Notes under the pieces: generated by a model
Told to the model about the DNA's origin: nothing
What the model saw: the letters and a program-made list of their open reading frames with translations, nothing else
The model's database searches: none
Translations under genes and position numbers: made by a program
In this document: positions 12,504 to 23,110 of the stretch, one piece after another
How the letters are laid out: every line of letters begins with the position of its first letter
Numbering within the stretch: position 1 is the stretch's first letter
NCBI GenBank assembly: GCA_038503035.1
Contig: JAVSML010025538.1
Location: forward strand, 1,280,880 to 1,344,879
Reading direction: 5' to 3'
Length of the DNA stretch: 64,000 nt
DNA from: Crocodylus rhombifer
Taxonomy: Eukaryota; Chordata; Crocodylia; Crocodylidae

Positions 12504-13794
12504 GAGCTCTATCTGTTCTACAGTTGTGCTGTTGCTGAGCTTTGACCTCAGAGAGCTCCCCAGTTGGTCACCAAAGGCAGTGCAAGCTGGTGTTCCACTT
12601 TTTCCTCACTTTTGACAGTCTGCCCTTTTCATGTGTAGTTGTGCATCTGCTGTGAGAAAAACAACGGGGCAATAAACATAACATCTGCTGGGGGCCTTAG
12701 CTGCATCCTAAGCTGAATAAAAACTAATAAATACAATAAAGTTACCAGGGCAGTTAAGGAAAAAGCAATTTTTTTTAAGACACATTGAACACTGACATGA
12801 TCCTAAGGCATCTATTATTCTGCTGTAATGTTTACTGTTGGAAAAAAGCATTAACTGAAGCACCATTTTAGGGGACTTTTACAGATAACTATACTTTATT
12901 CAGAATTATATTTTGTTATAATTTAAAACTCTCAATTGAGTTTTAAAATGGAGAATCTGAAATATGAAAGCTTTTTCCAGATCGAGTCTTTTCTCTAAAT
13001 GGTAAATTGAAACACACACAAAAAAGATTGATGAGTTACAACATGCATAATGGAAGTATATCAGAAAAAGCAACCTGTCAAAAGCTGGCTGACCCTTTAA
13101 TGTGAGCTGGGCCATTTAAGGCAGGTGGGACAAGCCTTGCATGTGACGGATTTGTTACCTTCTCAGATGACCTTACTTGATGAGGACAGTATGGTTCAAT
13201 TCTATTATTGGTATAGCAAACAAATGCAGTCTCACAGAAATTTAAAAATCATGATTTCATCCTGGCTTACAATTTTTGTCCCAGAAAACTGCATGCAGTT
13301 TATCACCACCCCAGTACAGCAGCAGGTCGTAATATACTGAGACATGCCAAACTCCATATTTGCTACATCCTAAACCAAATGTAATATTGCCACCTGAGAG
13401 CTACATGTGGGGGATTCTGCACTAAGAAAACAATATTGCTTCTAGTTTGGGAAGCAGGCATTGAAGAGGCATGACATACATTAGTTCACATAATATTGTG
13501 ATTAGTTCACATAATATTGTTCCCATAATATCGGTGGCTTTAGTTATTTGGCACAGCTAAAAGAGATCAGGGAAACATAAATAGGTGAGAAAGCTCTACA
13601 AGATCTGCATTCTTATATCAGGGAAGGTGCATCAGGATCAAGTGAAAAGTAAGAGGAAGGGCTTCCAAGCAACTAGGAGAAAAGGTTCAGAAGATAATTG
13701 ATCAGAAGTTCCTTCTCTGGGGGAAGAGCAAGAAAATAAGAAAACAATGGAGCTAGATCCTGAGAAAGAGAGACATAAAACTGACAAGTTTTGT
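12504..13794. other. AT-rich non-coding DNA
   Basis: No gene or transposon is recognised. A short tandem duplication lies at 13481-13521. Confidence 0.5.
13481..13521. repeat. 21-bp tandem duplication
   Basis: TTAGTTCACATAATATTGTG(A) occurs twice in direct succession with one change at the end. This is a recent local slippage duplication. Confidence 0.8.
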
Positions 13795-14235
13795 TCCCTG
13801 GGCAACTCCATGCCAAAGAGGGCTGGGGAGGGGGTACTGACTGCTAGGGAAGTGGTAATCTGTGTTGCTTGCCCTGGGGAACCTGGTTGCTGCTGTTGCT
13901 ACCCTCTTCCTGTCCCCAGCTGATGCTGGGGCAGCAGTAGCTATTATAACACCTGATATCCCCACAATCATCTCTTACTTTCCTATCCATCAGGTGGTAT
14001 TCTCCTCCATCCTTTCAGTTGGCTGTGGCTGGAGGTGCCAGGATGCCTGCATCAGGGTAGCCAACCAGTGGCTCCAGAGATGGCGTCTTCAGGAGGGCTT
14101 TGGATTCTACAACCACGATCAGCACTTTCAGGGAGGAGGCTTTCTGGTAAGGTACAATATTCATCTCTTTCCTAGAGGTAAGCATCTGTTCTTCTTCAGG
14201 TTGGCTGATCTCCTCTGAAGAGCTTTCAACTAGGT
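13795..14235 (+). other. Possible 5' leader of the adjacent CR1 LINE
   Basis: This moderately GC-rich sequence runs without an obvious break into the start of the CR1 ORF2 remnant. An open frame of 118 codons at 13862-14218 shows no motif I recognise. CR1 elements have a GC-rich 5' leader and a short ORF1, so this may be that part. I could not confirm homology by eye, and it could equally be host sequence. Confidence 0.25.
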
Positions 14236-14238
14236 TCA

Positions 14239-15019
14239 ATGGAGGATGGGGAACCAGTGGTCAACAAGAACCCAGGGTTGGTAAGCCACAAACAAGGCAC
14301 TGGACTAAACCAAGTAAGCACTAAGGGGCACACTAACCATAAAGGTAAAGGGGCAATAAGAGCACCCATTGGGGGGCTAAAATGTCTTTACACAAATGCC
14401 AGGAGTATGGGGAATAAGCAGGAGGAGCTCACACTCTTACTTGCTAGCACACCGTATGACCTAGTCGGCTTGACTGAAACATGGTGAGATTCTACACATG
14501 GGCGGTAGGCACTGAGGGATACAGGTTGTATAGGCGAGACAGAGTGGGGAAAAAAGGCAGGGGTGTAGCTCTCTATGTTAGGGAGCAGTACACATCTTCT
14601 ATCAAGGTGGGGGTAGAGGAGGGGAATACCAAGGCATTGTGGGTAAGAATCCAGGGTGGGCCAAGGGAAAAGGGCTTGTTAGTGGGGGTCTACTACAGAC
14701 CTCTGCATCAGCATGATGAGCTAGATGAAGTATTCTTCAGGCAGCTCTCAGAGGCCACTCAGGTGAGGGAGGAGGTGTCATGGGGGATCTAAATTACCCG
14801 GACATCTGGGAGGAGTGGATGGCCAAAACAAACTGCTCACGTAGGTTCTTATACTGTGTGCGGGACCTCCACCTAACCCAGGTGGCATCCAGTCCCAGCA
14901 GGGGTAGTGCCTTGCTAGATGTGGTCTTAGCAACAGGGGATGATCTTGTGGGGAACCTGCAAGTACACAGTAACCTGGGAGATAGTGACCATCACTTGGT
15001 AGAGTTCACTATCCAGTGA
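14239..15019 (+). pseudogene. CR1 ORF2 endonuclease domain, frameshifted
   Basis: Family motifs appear in order across three reading frames: YTNARSMGNKQEEL and LVGLTETW (first frame, 14239-14487), GRGVALYVRE and VGVYYRP (second frame, to 14792), and MGDLNYPDI, ALLDVVLATGDDLV and DSDHHLVEF (third frame, 14780-15019). The Glu of TETW, the Asp-Asn of GDLN and the Asp-His of SDHH are the expected catalytic residues of the APE-type endonuclease. The first frame ends where a TGG tryptophan codon has become TGA (14485-14487). At least two frameshifts follow, so no protein can be made. Confidence 0.9.
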
Positions 15020-16356
15020 AGGGTGGGGAAAATATCCAGTGAGCCTAAAGTGTTAGATTTCAGAGGGGCCAACTTTAGTAAACTTAGAAGGCTAGTTAGT
15101 GAGGTGGTAGAACTCAAGAGCATTGAGCAAATGGGGGTCCAGGAGGGTTAGAGCTTTCTCAAGGGAGTGATTCTTGGGGCCCAAAAGGAGTCTATCCCCT
15201 TATGCAGGAAAGGGGTAAGGGGACAAAAAAGCCTCCTTGGCTGAACAGGGAACTCCAGAAAAGACTGGGGACAAAGAAAGAGATTTCAAGGCAGTGGAAG
15301 TGGGGGGAAGCCACACTATTGCAGGGAATCAGTTAGGCAGGCCAAGGCAAGACTGGAGATTATGCTGGCTACAACAGTTAAGAACAATAAAAAGTCCTTC
15401 TACAGCTACATGACGAGCAAAAGAGTAGCATAGGGCCCCTACAGGACAAATCAGGACAGTTGGTGGTTGATGCAAGGAAAAGGGTGGAGCTCTTCAATGA
15501 ATTCTTTGCTTCCGTATTCCTAAGTACTGACCAAGAAAATTCCCCCACCTTGAACACAGATAGATGTCCAAAAGGCACCAGATCACCGAAGGTTTCTGCT
15601 GACTTAGTTAAGGAGCACTTGGAGGGACTGAATGGCTACATGTCATCCACGAGTGCTGAAGGAATTGGCCATTGTCATAGCAGAGCCGCTGGCAGGGCTG
15701 TTTGAGCACTCATGGTACTCTGGTCAGGTCCCTGAGGATTAGAAAAGGGGCAATGTGGTGCCCATTTTTGAGAAGGGGAGAAAGGATGAGCCAGGTAACC
15801 TTAGGCCACTCAATCTTACCTCTATCCTTGGGAAAATACTGGAAAAAAATCAAAGAGCACATTTGTGAAGGCCCAGCAGGGGAAATGACGTTGAAAGGAA
15901 ATGAGCACAGGTTCATCACAGGTAGATCCGGCCTGACAAAACTTATAGCCTTTCATGACCAGGCCACACACTGCCTTGCCACAGGAGCTGAGGCTGATGT
16001 CATCTACCTGGATTTTAGGAAGCTTTTGACACAGTTTCCCATCCTATTCTCATAGGGAAGCTAGCAGGCTGTGGAGTGGATGCTTACACAGTCAGGTGGG
16101 TGGCCAACTGGCTTAGGGACCACACCCAGAGAGTGGTGGTGGATGGGTCATTCTCGGCCTGAAAGGAGGTGGGTAGTGGGGGTCCCACAGGGTTTGGTCC
16201 TTGGACTGGTGTTATTTAATAACTTCATCAGGAATTTGGATGAGGGTGCAGAGAGCACCCTCTCCAAGGTTGTAGATGATAGCAAGTTATGGGACGAAGT
16301 TAACACACTGGAGGGCAGGGAGCAGATACAGGCCGATCTAGACAGGTTGGATCAAT
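15020..16356 (+). pseudogene. CR1 ORF2 linker and reverse transcriptase, degraded
   Basis: After the endonuclease, recognisable pieces include KRVELFNEFFASVF (about 15470-15530), PLAGLFEHSW (15680s, shifted frame), LNLTSILGKILEK (about 15810), a YLDF motif near 16010 and [14 protein letters not shown] (about 16180-16220). These are landmarks of the CR1 reverse transcriptase. The catalytic box, usually FADD in this family, reads VVDD here (about 16270). Multiple stops and frame changes interrupt the domain. The last codons (ADLDRLDQ) match the thumb side of CR1 ORF2. Confidence 0.85.
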
Positions 16357-16392
16357 AGGCAGAATGAAATAGGATGCAATTCAGCATAGATA

Positions 16393-19237
16393 AATATTCC
16401 TTACCCATCTTTTCATAAGCAGTAGCATCTCACACTCCTTAGCTTTCTCCTAATATTGCAAAAATGAGCCTAAGCTGGGAACCCTTTGAACCCTTTGAGA
16501 TCTTTTTCTTAAGGGTGCTTAGCAAGTGTGATAGCCAAGATCTAGTTTTTAGCTACTAGGTTAATGTCATATTGCAGAATAAGCTACAAGAAATAGAGAT
16601 AGATTTGAATTCAAATGTGTGTGTATGTGTCCTACTTCAGAAAGATGTTTGGAACCAGTGTTCCTGTTGTTCCAGTAATGGAGGAAATTGAGGAATAGTG
16701 GAACTGAGGAAAACAGAGTTCCTTTTTTGTTCTTCCTGGCATGTTCTATACTTAAAAAGCCAATAGTGTCAGCTCCTGGGATCCCCTGGCTAAGTCACTA
16801 AACAGCATGCTATCATGCTTATTCTTCTTGTCAGTCTAGCTTTGCGCAAGCTGCTATTTTTCTGAAAATGCTGCTCACTGGCACGGATCAGGTAACTGAA
16901 AGCACTGATATGCAACTTGCACTTGAACAGGTATCTTGCAAACACAGTAAATCTTGCAGCTGCATCATGCTGAGAGACTATTCAGTATTACAATATAATG
17001 CCTAAGTGTTACAAATGTATAATATTACATCCTTTGACCAGAACATAGAGTAAAAATAACATACTAGCAACCAGAACTTGCAGATACGGCTGAATGACTA
17101 TAAGGAAAATGACGTATTGAGTTGGACTCCAACTATGTTGGATATCTTACTGCTTTTTGCTTGTCTTTGCTATTCATTAAATAGTCAGCTTTTTATAACT
17201 CAAGTTAATAACATAGTCTTACCTGGGCTAGGATGTTGGACACACATTGAATTTTTTTTTTTCTTTTGAATGTTTCCTAAATGTTATAGTTGTTATCAAT
17301 ACCCCAATTTCTAAGAAAAACAGAAGTGTTTAATCTAGATAATTTCTTCAGAAACAATTTTTCTCTCATCTTCAAAAGGTTTTTTTTATTAGTACATCTA
17401 AATAAAAAAATGGGGTGACTTACTGTATTGTAAAACACTAAAATAAGGGCTATAATAAGTGCCCAGGTACAACACTATAAGCAGAAGTCAAAACCAAAAG
17501 ACTCTTTCCAAAATTCATGTTACATACCTGACCCCCAACCTGGGTCAAAATCAGAGAGTACAGTACAAACACTGAAAGGGCCTTATATACCAACAAACTT
17601 TGATGCTAGCTGATCAGTTCAAACAATCCAGCAGAATATAACAGCTATAGCACTACATAAATGAAGAAACAATCTCTAGGGAACCAGGAATGATTTTATT
17701 TCCAGAGTTTATTTGTTTGTTCAAAGTGCCATTATGACGACCATTACAGTGGAACTGGTAGTGTCAAAAGAAAAGTGAACATACATGAATTACCCATTTT
17801 TAAATATTATTATTCACAAAATAACTCCACAGACACTGCAAGACCTGCTTTACTCCACCTGTCATCATCTCTTTTCTTTCTTTCTTGATACTAGTTCCTT
17901 TCCTTCCTTTGACAAAATATGTTCTTAGATTTAAAAAATATAATTTTATCTCACATGATGGAAGATGTTTTAACCTGTTCTTCTGATCTTTCATTGGGTT
18001 TCCTTCCTCTGTTTACATATATATTTAATATTCCTTCTTAGATCTCATCTAAAATTGAAGACAACTTAAAAAGTTTTGAGTTTCCCCATTTTTGCTTTTT
18101 AAATACCTCTTCAGAACCAGAGGTTTGATCAAACACCTCCCACCTACCTTTGCCAAGATTTTTTTCAAAACAAGTCTCCTAATATTTATTTCCTTATAGG
18201 TTTTTACTAAATTCAAGGTAACCCCCATCACAGAACAGAACATTGCAACATAATAAAAATCTCTCCTCTCCTGCTTTTTTGACAGTTCACAGTCAAAAGC
18301 AAAAAAGTATCATTCATGTATGTTTAATTATTCAAAATAACTCAGCAGGTTTTTAATAATACTTGTGAATGTACCATGGCTCAGAAATCTTTGCCAAAAA
18401 TATAATACAGGTTTTGCTTTTGTAAGTAAGAGCACTGAATATCACTTATGTCAGAGGAGTAGAAGGAAGCTATTAGTAGGAACAAGTCACCTCAACCTTG
18501 AGAATAATGGGAGGAAGGCAAGAAAGAAGGAGGGAAAGTGCATACAAAACTTTGAAGAACCTCAAATCAAGAGAAAGGGGAAAAACGTAGTGTGACATTT
18601 CTTTTTCTATATTTAATTCATATAAAACATAAGTCAGAACAAAAAAAAAAATTAACAATAGACTACTTTTTTTTCTAAAAATGGTTGAAATATATGTTTG
18701 CATGTGCTACCAAGAATGTCAGTAGAGCTTGGGCAGGTAATATAGAAGTGGCTTATCCTTGAATTTCCAAAAGGGCTTTTAAATATTGTAAAACTGGAAT
18801 CTGTTAACCATACTTCATGAGTTCAAATGCTAATAATTTGTACTTCTACATAAGTTTATATCCAACTTGAAAAATGGATTTGATATCCACTTTCATACTT
18901 TTCAGAGGCATTGAGATAAATGGGGAAAAGTTTGCTAATAACACGTTGTAGAAAGGTAAATAATAAACATTGATCCTTCCCTGCCTTAATTCTTAAAATG
19001 ATTCTTGGAGATGGAAAGGGAATACAACCTCCATTACAAGAGAGAGTTGGAAAGGTAAGAGGAATGCCAAACAGACCAAGGGCAGAACAAAAAAAAAAAA
19101 AAAACCAATATCCTTGAATACATTCTTTGTCTGAGAATTATCTCATATACCTTTAGATTTCTTATATCAATACATTTGTCTCAAATTATTCATGGTGTTA
19201 GTACTAAGTCACATACAAAAGTAAAATAAATTAAATT
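16393..19237. other. AT-rich non-coding DNA
   Basis: No gene or clear transposon is recognised after the CR1 break. A 16-base adenine run sits near 19089. Open frames are below 80 codons with no domain. Confidence 0.5.
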
Positions 19238-20119
19238 CCAGGGCTAACTATAGACATTTAGGGGCAGAAGGGGAGGTTAAATCAGTTTAAAATGGCTGCC
19301 CAATATCAGGCAAGTCAGGATAGAGAGTCTAGCAGGGGGGTCAGAGGTCTGCCAAGGGATGGGGGTGAGGTGTGACCCATGAGGGGTGAGGAGCAGGCTT
19401 GACTTGTGGGTAGGGTGAGAAGGGCAGGCAAAACTCACAGGTGGGGTGAGCTGGGCTGGCATGACCATGTGGGTACAGTGGGCAGGGCTAATTTAACCTG
19501 TGGGTAGGGTGGACACGGGCACATGAGACCCATGAGTAGGATGAGTGGGGGCAGGCGTGAACTGCAGGTGGGGTGGGGTGGGGTCAACCCCCCTCCCAGC
19601 AAACCTACACTCCCATCCCTCCCACCCCTCCCCACACCGTGACTTACTTACTCAGCTCAAGTAGTGACAAACTCTGAAAAAAAATGGCTGAACCCAGAGA
19701 GGCTTGTGTGATGGGGGTTGACAGGGCTGGCTGGTTGGGGGAGGGGATAGTAAGGGTCCATGGGGACAAAAAGTAGCCTTGCGGGGGGTGGTGAAAAGAG
19801 CAGCTCTGAGACTGGGGCCAGTGCAGCCCTGGAGTTTTCCCATCCCCGGGGCTCCATAGGGGAAGGTCCATGCACTGGTTTGACCTAAACCAAGTAAGTT
19901 TGATACTACATAGATCCAGGTTTATTTTTAACTGGGTTCTGCAATTTGTAGGCCGGTTTGTATGCATGGAGCTTCTGTATAGTTACAGGTTTAGACTGAC
20001 GGCTGGTCACTGAGACCAGGTCTGTAAGTGTAAGGTCAGCACCAGAACAAGCTAAGTTTAAATCAGGTGGCCATTTTGAACCCAGTTTAACCTCCCCAAA
20101 TATCTGTACTTAGCCCAGG
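19238..20119. mobile_element. TIR element with ~50-bp inverted ends and a minisatellite core
   Basis: The left end starts CCAGGGCTAACTATAGACAT. The reverse complement of the right end starts CCTGGGCTAAGTACAGATAT. Both continue through a shared GGGGAGGTTAAA and AAAATGGC block, giving about 50-60 bases of inverted repeat. Flanks show no clear TSD. The core contains a ~36-bp minisatellite (19370-19580). Its right third (19862-20005) resembles the MITE at 28181-28369, with shared GTTTGA, TGATACT, GGTTTAT and ACAGGTTTAGAC blocks. The element therefore looks chimeric. No transposase is visible. Confidence 0.6.
19370..19580. repeat. Minisatellite, about six ~36-bp units
   Basis: Variants of GTGGGTAGGGTGAG followed by GGGCAGGC and TGAC recur at about 36-base intervals, each copy diverged. 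The array lies in the core of the TIR element at 19238-20119. The frames read on the minus strand across it (19277-19635) are repeat artefacts. Confidence 0.6.
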
Positions 20120-21273
20120 ACTGCAACTGCTAACTGACAGCTCAGCAGTGGTAGTGTTCAGTGGGCACATACACTAATGACTGAATTGGCCCCTTTAAAT
20201 TAAAACAGAGTAAAAGACACTTTATTGGAAAAACAGACGCCATTTATGCCTGGCTATTTATATTGTTGTTCTGAGCGAGGCCTGTAAACAGGGATGCCGA
20301 AATTGTATCCATGAGATCCATGTTATTCTCTATGCAGACCGCTCTAAAGTTCATGAAGCCATGAGAATATGTATGCTGTTACTTTAAGTGTCAAACAGAA
20401 GCATGCTGTAGGTGAGGAAAATTCTAGGCCCAGCCTTTGCAGTGAAGCTCAGAGACAGTGCAAGATAAGTGCACCAGAGTAACTAATTTTCTATATTCTA
20501 ATAGATGTTTTTTGGAGTTCTATAACTTATTACTGTTATAAACAGAAAAGCCAACCTTTTGTCTTCCACAAGACAGCTTGATCAGGCTGCAGAACAGCAG
20601 TAGTAGAAAGAGCATTTCCCCCGATTCACAACCACAGCAAAATGTAATGCAGTAGGCACATCTACATGAGTTGCTTTACTACGCAACAGACTTTCTGTGC
20701 AATAAAGCAGCACTGTCTACACATGCATGGCAATTAGAACACGCTAGACTAACTTACTGCACTGCTAGATAGTCTCATCACAAGTGGTATCTAACACTGC
20801 AGTATATTACTGTGCTTAAATGCATGTATAGATAGTGACAAGTTTACTCTGGTTCAAATAGAGTAGCCCTAGCCTGAACTGGACCTATGCTTTCAGTGGA
20901 GAAAATTCAGGCACATTAATTACATGGTCCCACTCATTCTTACCTGAGCCATCTTTCATGGCACTTTTATTCAACATGTAAAATATGAATATTGTGTCTT
21001 GCATTTTTTTGTGTGTACTTCCACCTGCACAGACCTGTCTTATTTTCTTCCCATCTGAGACACAGTTCTACCCAGAGAAACCAAGTGATACTATATGCTG
21101 CTTACATAAATCTAAGTAAATATCAGAAAATTAAAGACAAATATGAAATTTTTTTAAAACAGTAATTGTTAAGAAACCCACTAGACTATACACTGAACCC
21201 AACCCAGGTTTATACAGCTAAACCCTGAAAAAGTGGCTGTGTAATAAAATAATCCTGTCCTAACTAACAAACT
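20120..21273. other. Non-coding DNA with one small MITE
   Basis: Apart from the hAT-like MITE at 20653-20838 I recognise nothing. No exon-like frame is present. Confidence 0.5.
20653..20838. mobile_element. Small hAT-like MITE
   Basis: The left end TAGGCACATCTACATGAG pairs with the reverse complement of the right end, TGTCACTATCTATACATGCA. The interior is rich in ACTGC and GCAGT motifs in inverted arrangement. The ends resemble the TAGGGYRYRTCTACAC motif of a common amniote hAT group. No TSD could be identified, so boundaries are approximate. Confidence 0.4.
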
Positions 21274-21281
21274 CAGTGTCA

Positions 21282-21761
21282 CTGGGTGCAGCTATACATG
21301 TGCAATTAGCATGATGTGATAAACTCCAGCACAGCTTGTGCTGGAATCAGCTGCTCCCAGGCACAGTGTTTACTTGTGTGGCCAGGATCGCAGCACACTG
21401 AGCCAGGGTGGAGCAGCTCTCAGCTTGTAGGGTCCCCGTGGGGCAGTCCTGGGCTCCAGGTGGTGGCATCAGGAAGCAGAGGGGCTGGCTGCAACACAAG
21501 GTGCTACAGTACAGTGCTATCTGGCAGACATCACTGCACTATAATACCCTCATGCCCCAATCCAGCCTCTGTCACAATCTAGATGTGCACTTGAGCACAC
21601 ATAATTACTGCTGTAGGATAGTACTGTCCCTGACAGTATTGTCTTACATCAGAGTTAATTAATTTACTGTGACCTAATACGGACACATGTGCAGATTATG
21701 ACGCTTTACTGCAGAACTATTTAGTCAGCTCCTCAGTAAAGCACACATGCAAATGTACCCA
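21282..21761. mobile_element. hAT-type MITE with 8-bp TSD and GC-rich core
   Basis: The left end CTGGGTGCAGCTATACATGT and the reverse-complemented right end TGGGTACATTTGCATGTGTG form an imperfect inverted repeat. Flanks CAGTGTCA (21274-21281) and CTGTGTCA (21762-21769) form an 8-bp TSD with one mismatch. The core (about 21320-21560) is GC-rich. The frames of 84-88 codons in it are not gene-like. Confidence 0.6.
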
Positions 21762-22139
21762 CTGTGTCAGGTTCCTTCAGCAACAAAAATACATACAAAC
21801 AAAAATACATGCAAGCAAAAAGCAAAAAATATTTTACCTACACCCTGAAAAGTCAAACCATTTGTGGGAAAGGGAGCTCAGTTCTATTCCACACATTTAT
21901 TATCAGGGATCCTGGTTTTCTCTCTCTGAAAACACAGACTGTCTTATTAAAAACCTTAAATTCTCTCATTAAAAGCCCCCGTATCTGCATTTTTCCATGA
22001 TTAAAATGAAACACAACTATTTATCTATGAATCCACTGAACACAATGTTTTGTTTATATATTTGCAATTTTAAAGCAAATTGGAAGCCTACCAGTGTCTC
22101 AGTCATAATCATAAAATAAATTCTGAATACCTATATATT

Positions 22140-23110
22140 TTGGCATTTGATTTTGGATTTTTTATCATGGAACAAAATCAGTGCTTCCCCTGCCCCCTTC
22201 ACTTGCCAGGACACAGGTCCAGCTGCAGCTGTACCCCCAAATGTTTTGTGGTACTGAGCAGTCCAGATATGCTGGTGCCATGCCCATGCCATTGTCCCTT
22301 GCTCTCAAGTCAAAGCACTCCATTTCTGCTGACACCCCTCACAGAGCCCACATCCCCCTGACCTTGTAAAGGTCTTCACTCCCCACCCACAGCCCCACAA
22401 GCCCTGCCAGGGCCCCTCACTCCCCACCCACAGCCCCCCAACTCTGCCAATACCACTCACTCCTGACCCGCAGCTCCCTGGCCCTGCCAGTGCCCCTTAT
22501 TCCCAACCCACAGCCCCTGCTGCTGCCAGGTGGGTAGGGGGCTCCTTGCCATGGCAGCATGAGGCCAGCCAGCACACATCTACTGCACCCAGCACATAAG
22601 TCTGGGGGGCATATATCCCTCATGCCCCTTCCCCGGGAGTGTGTGCAGTGGTGGAGAGTCAGCCCCCATGCCACCACCAGACAAGCTGCCTGTAGCCCTG
22701 TCCCACTCTCCACAGCTCCATGTACTATCCCAGCTGGACAGTGCATCCAGCTCAGACCTAGCCAACTCCCTTTCTCCTTCACTATGGGGGTTATAATCTG
22801 TGCCCCTCCTCCCCTCTCTCCCCAGCACACCAGACCTACCTGCAGGGAGCTCTTTTCATGCTGCCTGGCTGCCATGTACAAGTGTGAGCACAGATATGCA
22901 CATGGCGCCTCCTGTCTGATCACCCTCCTCCTGCTCCCCACAGCTCCTTGCAGGCTGGAACTCTGCCAGCCTGCAGAGGGAAACCTGCTGTTTCCTGATT
23001 TTTTTCTCCTTTAAAGGATAAAATCCGAATTTTTCTCTTTAAAATGAGAAAATTCACATTTTATTACTTTTTCCCACTGTGAATGGAAAACCCAAATCCC
23101 TGCTTATTAT
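22140..23110. mobile_element. GC-rich insert with minisatellite, probably a DNA-transposon core
   Basis: A sharp GC-rich, C-rich block interrupts AT-rich DNA. AT-rich edges contain TTTGGATTTTT-like (left) and AAATCCGAA/AAAACCCAAATCC-like (right) motifs that may be inverted ends, but I cannot fix boundaries or a TSD. The core holds a ~41-bp tandem repeat. Long overlapping frames on both strands (22417-22941 minus, 22559-23014 plus) coexist, a sign of composition rather than coding. It should not be called a CpG island: CG dinucleotides are sparse in it. Confidence 0.35.
22376..22535. repeat. Minisatellite, about four ~41-bp units
   Basis: Units of CACTCCCCACCCACAGCCCC followed by CCCTGCCAGTGCCCCT-like sequence repeat in tandem with substitutions, between 22376 and 22535. 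Confidence 0.7.

Larger units (their letters stand above)
14236..16392 (+). mobile_element. CR1 LINE, decayed, with ORF2 remains and no 3' end
   Basis: The translated sequence shows CR1 ORF2 order: an apurinic-type endonuclease at about 14239-15019, then linker and reverse transcriptase to about 16356. The homology continues through a decayed LDRLDQ stretch and stops at about 16392 without the CR1 3' tail. CR1 copies are normally 5'-truncated, so loss of the 3' end implies a deletion or rearrangement after insertion. Many stops and frameshifts make it non-functional. Products would have been an endonuclease and reverse transcriptase driving target-primed insertion in the nucleus. Confidence 0.9.

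Noticed and set aside
19089..19104. Adenine run as the tail of a processed pseudogene
   Set aside because: The preceding sequence shows no coding remnant or polyadenylation signal at the right distance, and no flanking duplication.
22417..23014. Frames of 174 (minus) and 151 (plus) codons
   Set aside because: Opposite-strand frames of similar length coincide with a C-rich minisatellite, so composition explains them. Repetitive residues, no motif, no splice or promoter context.
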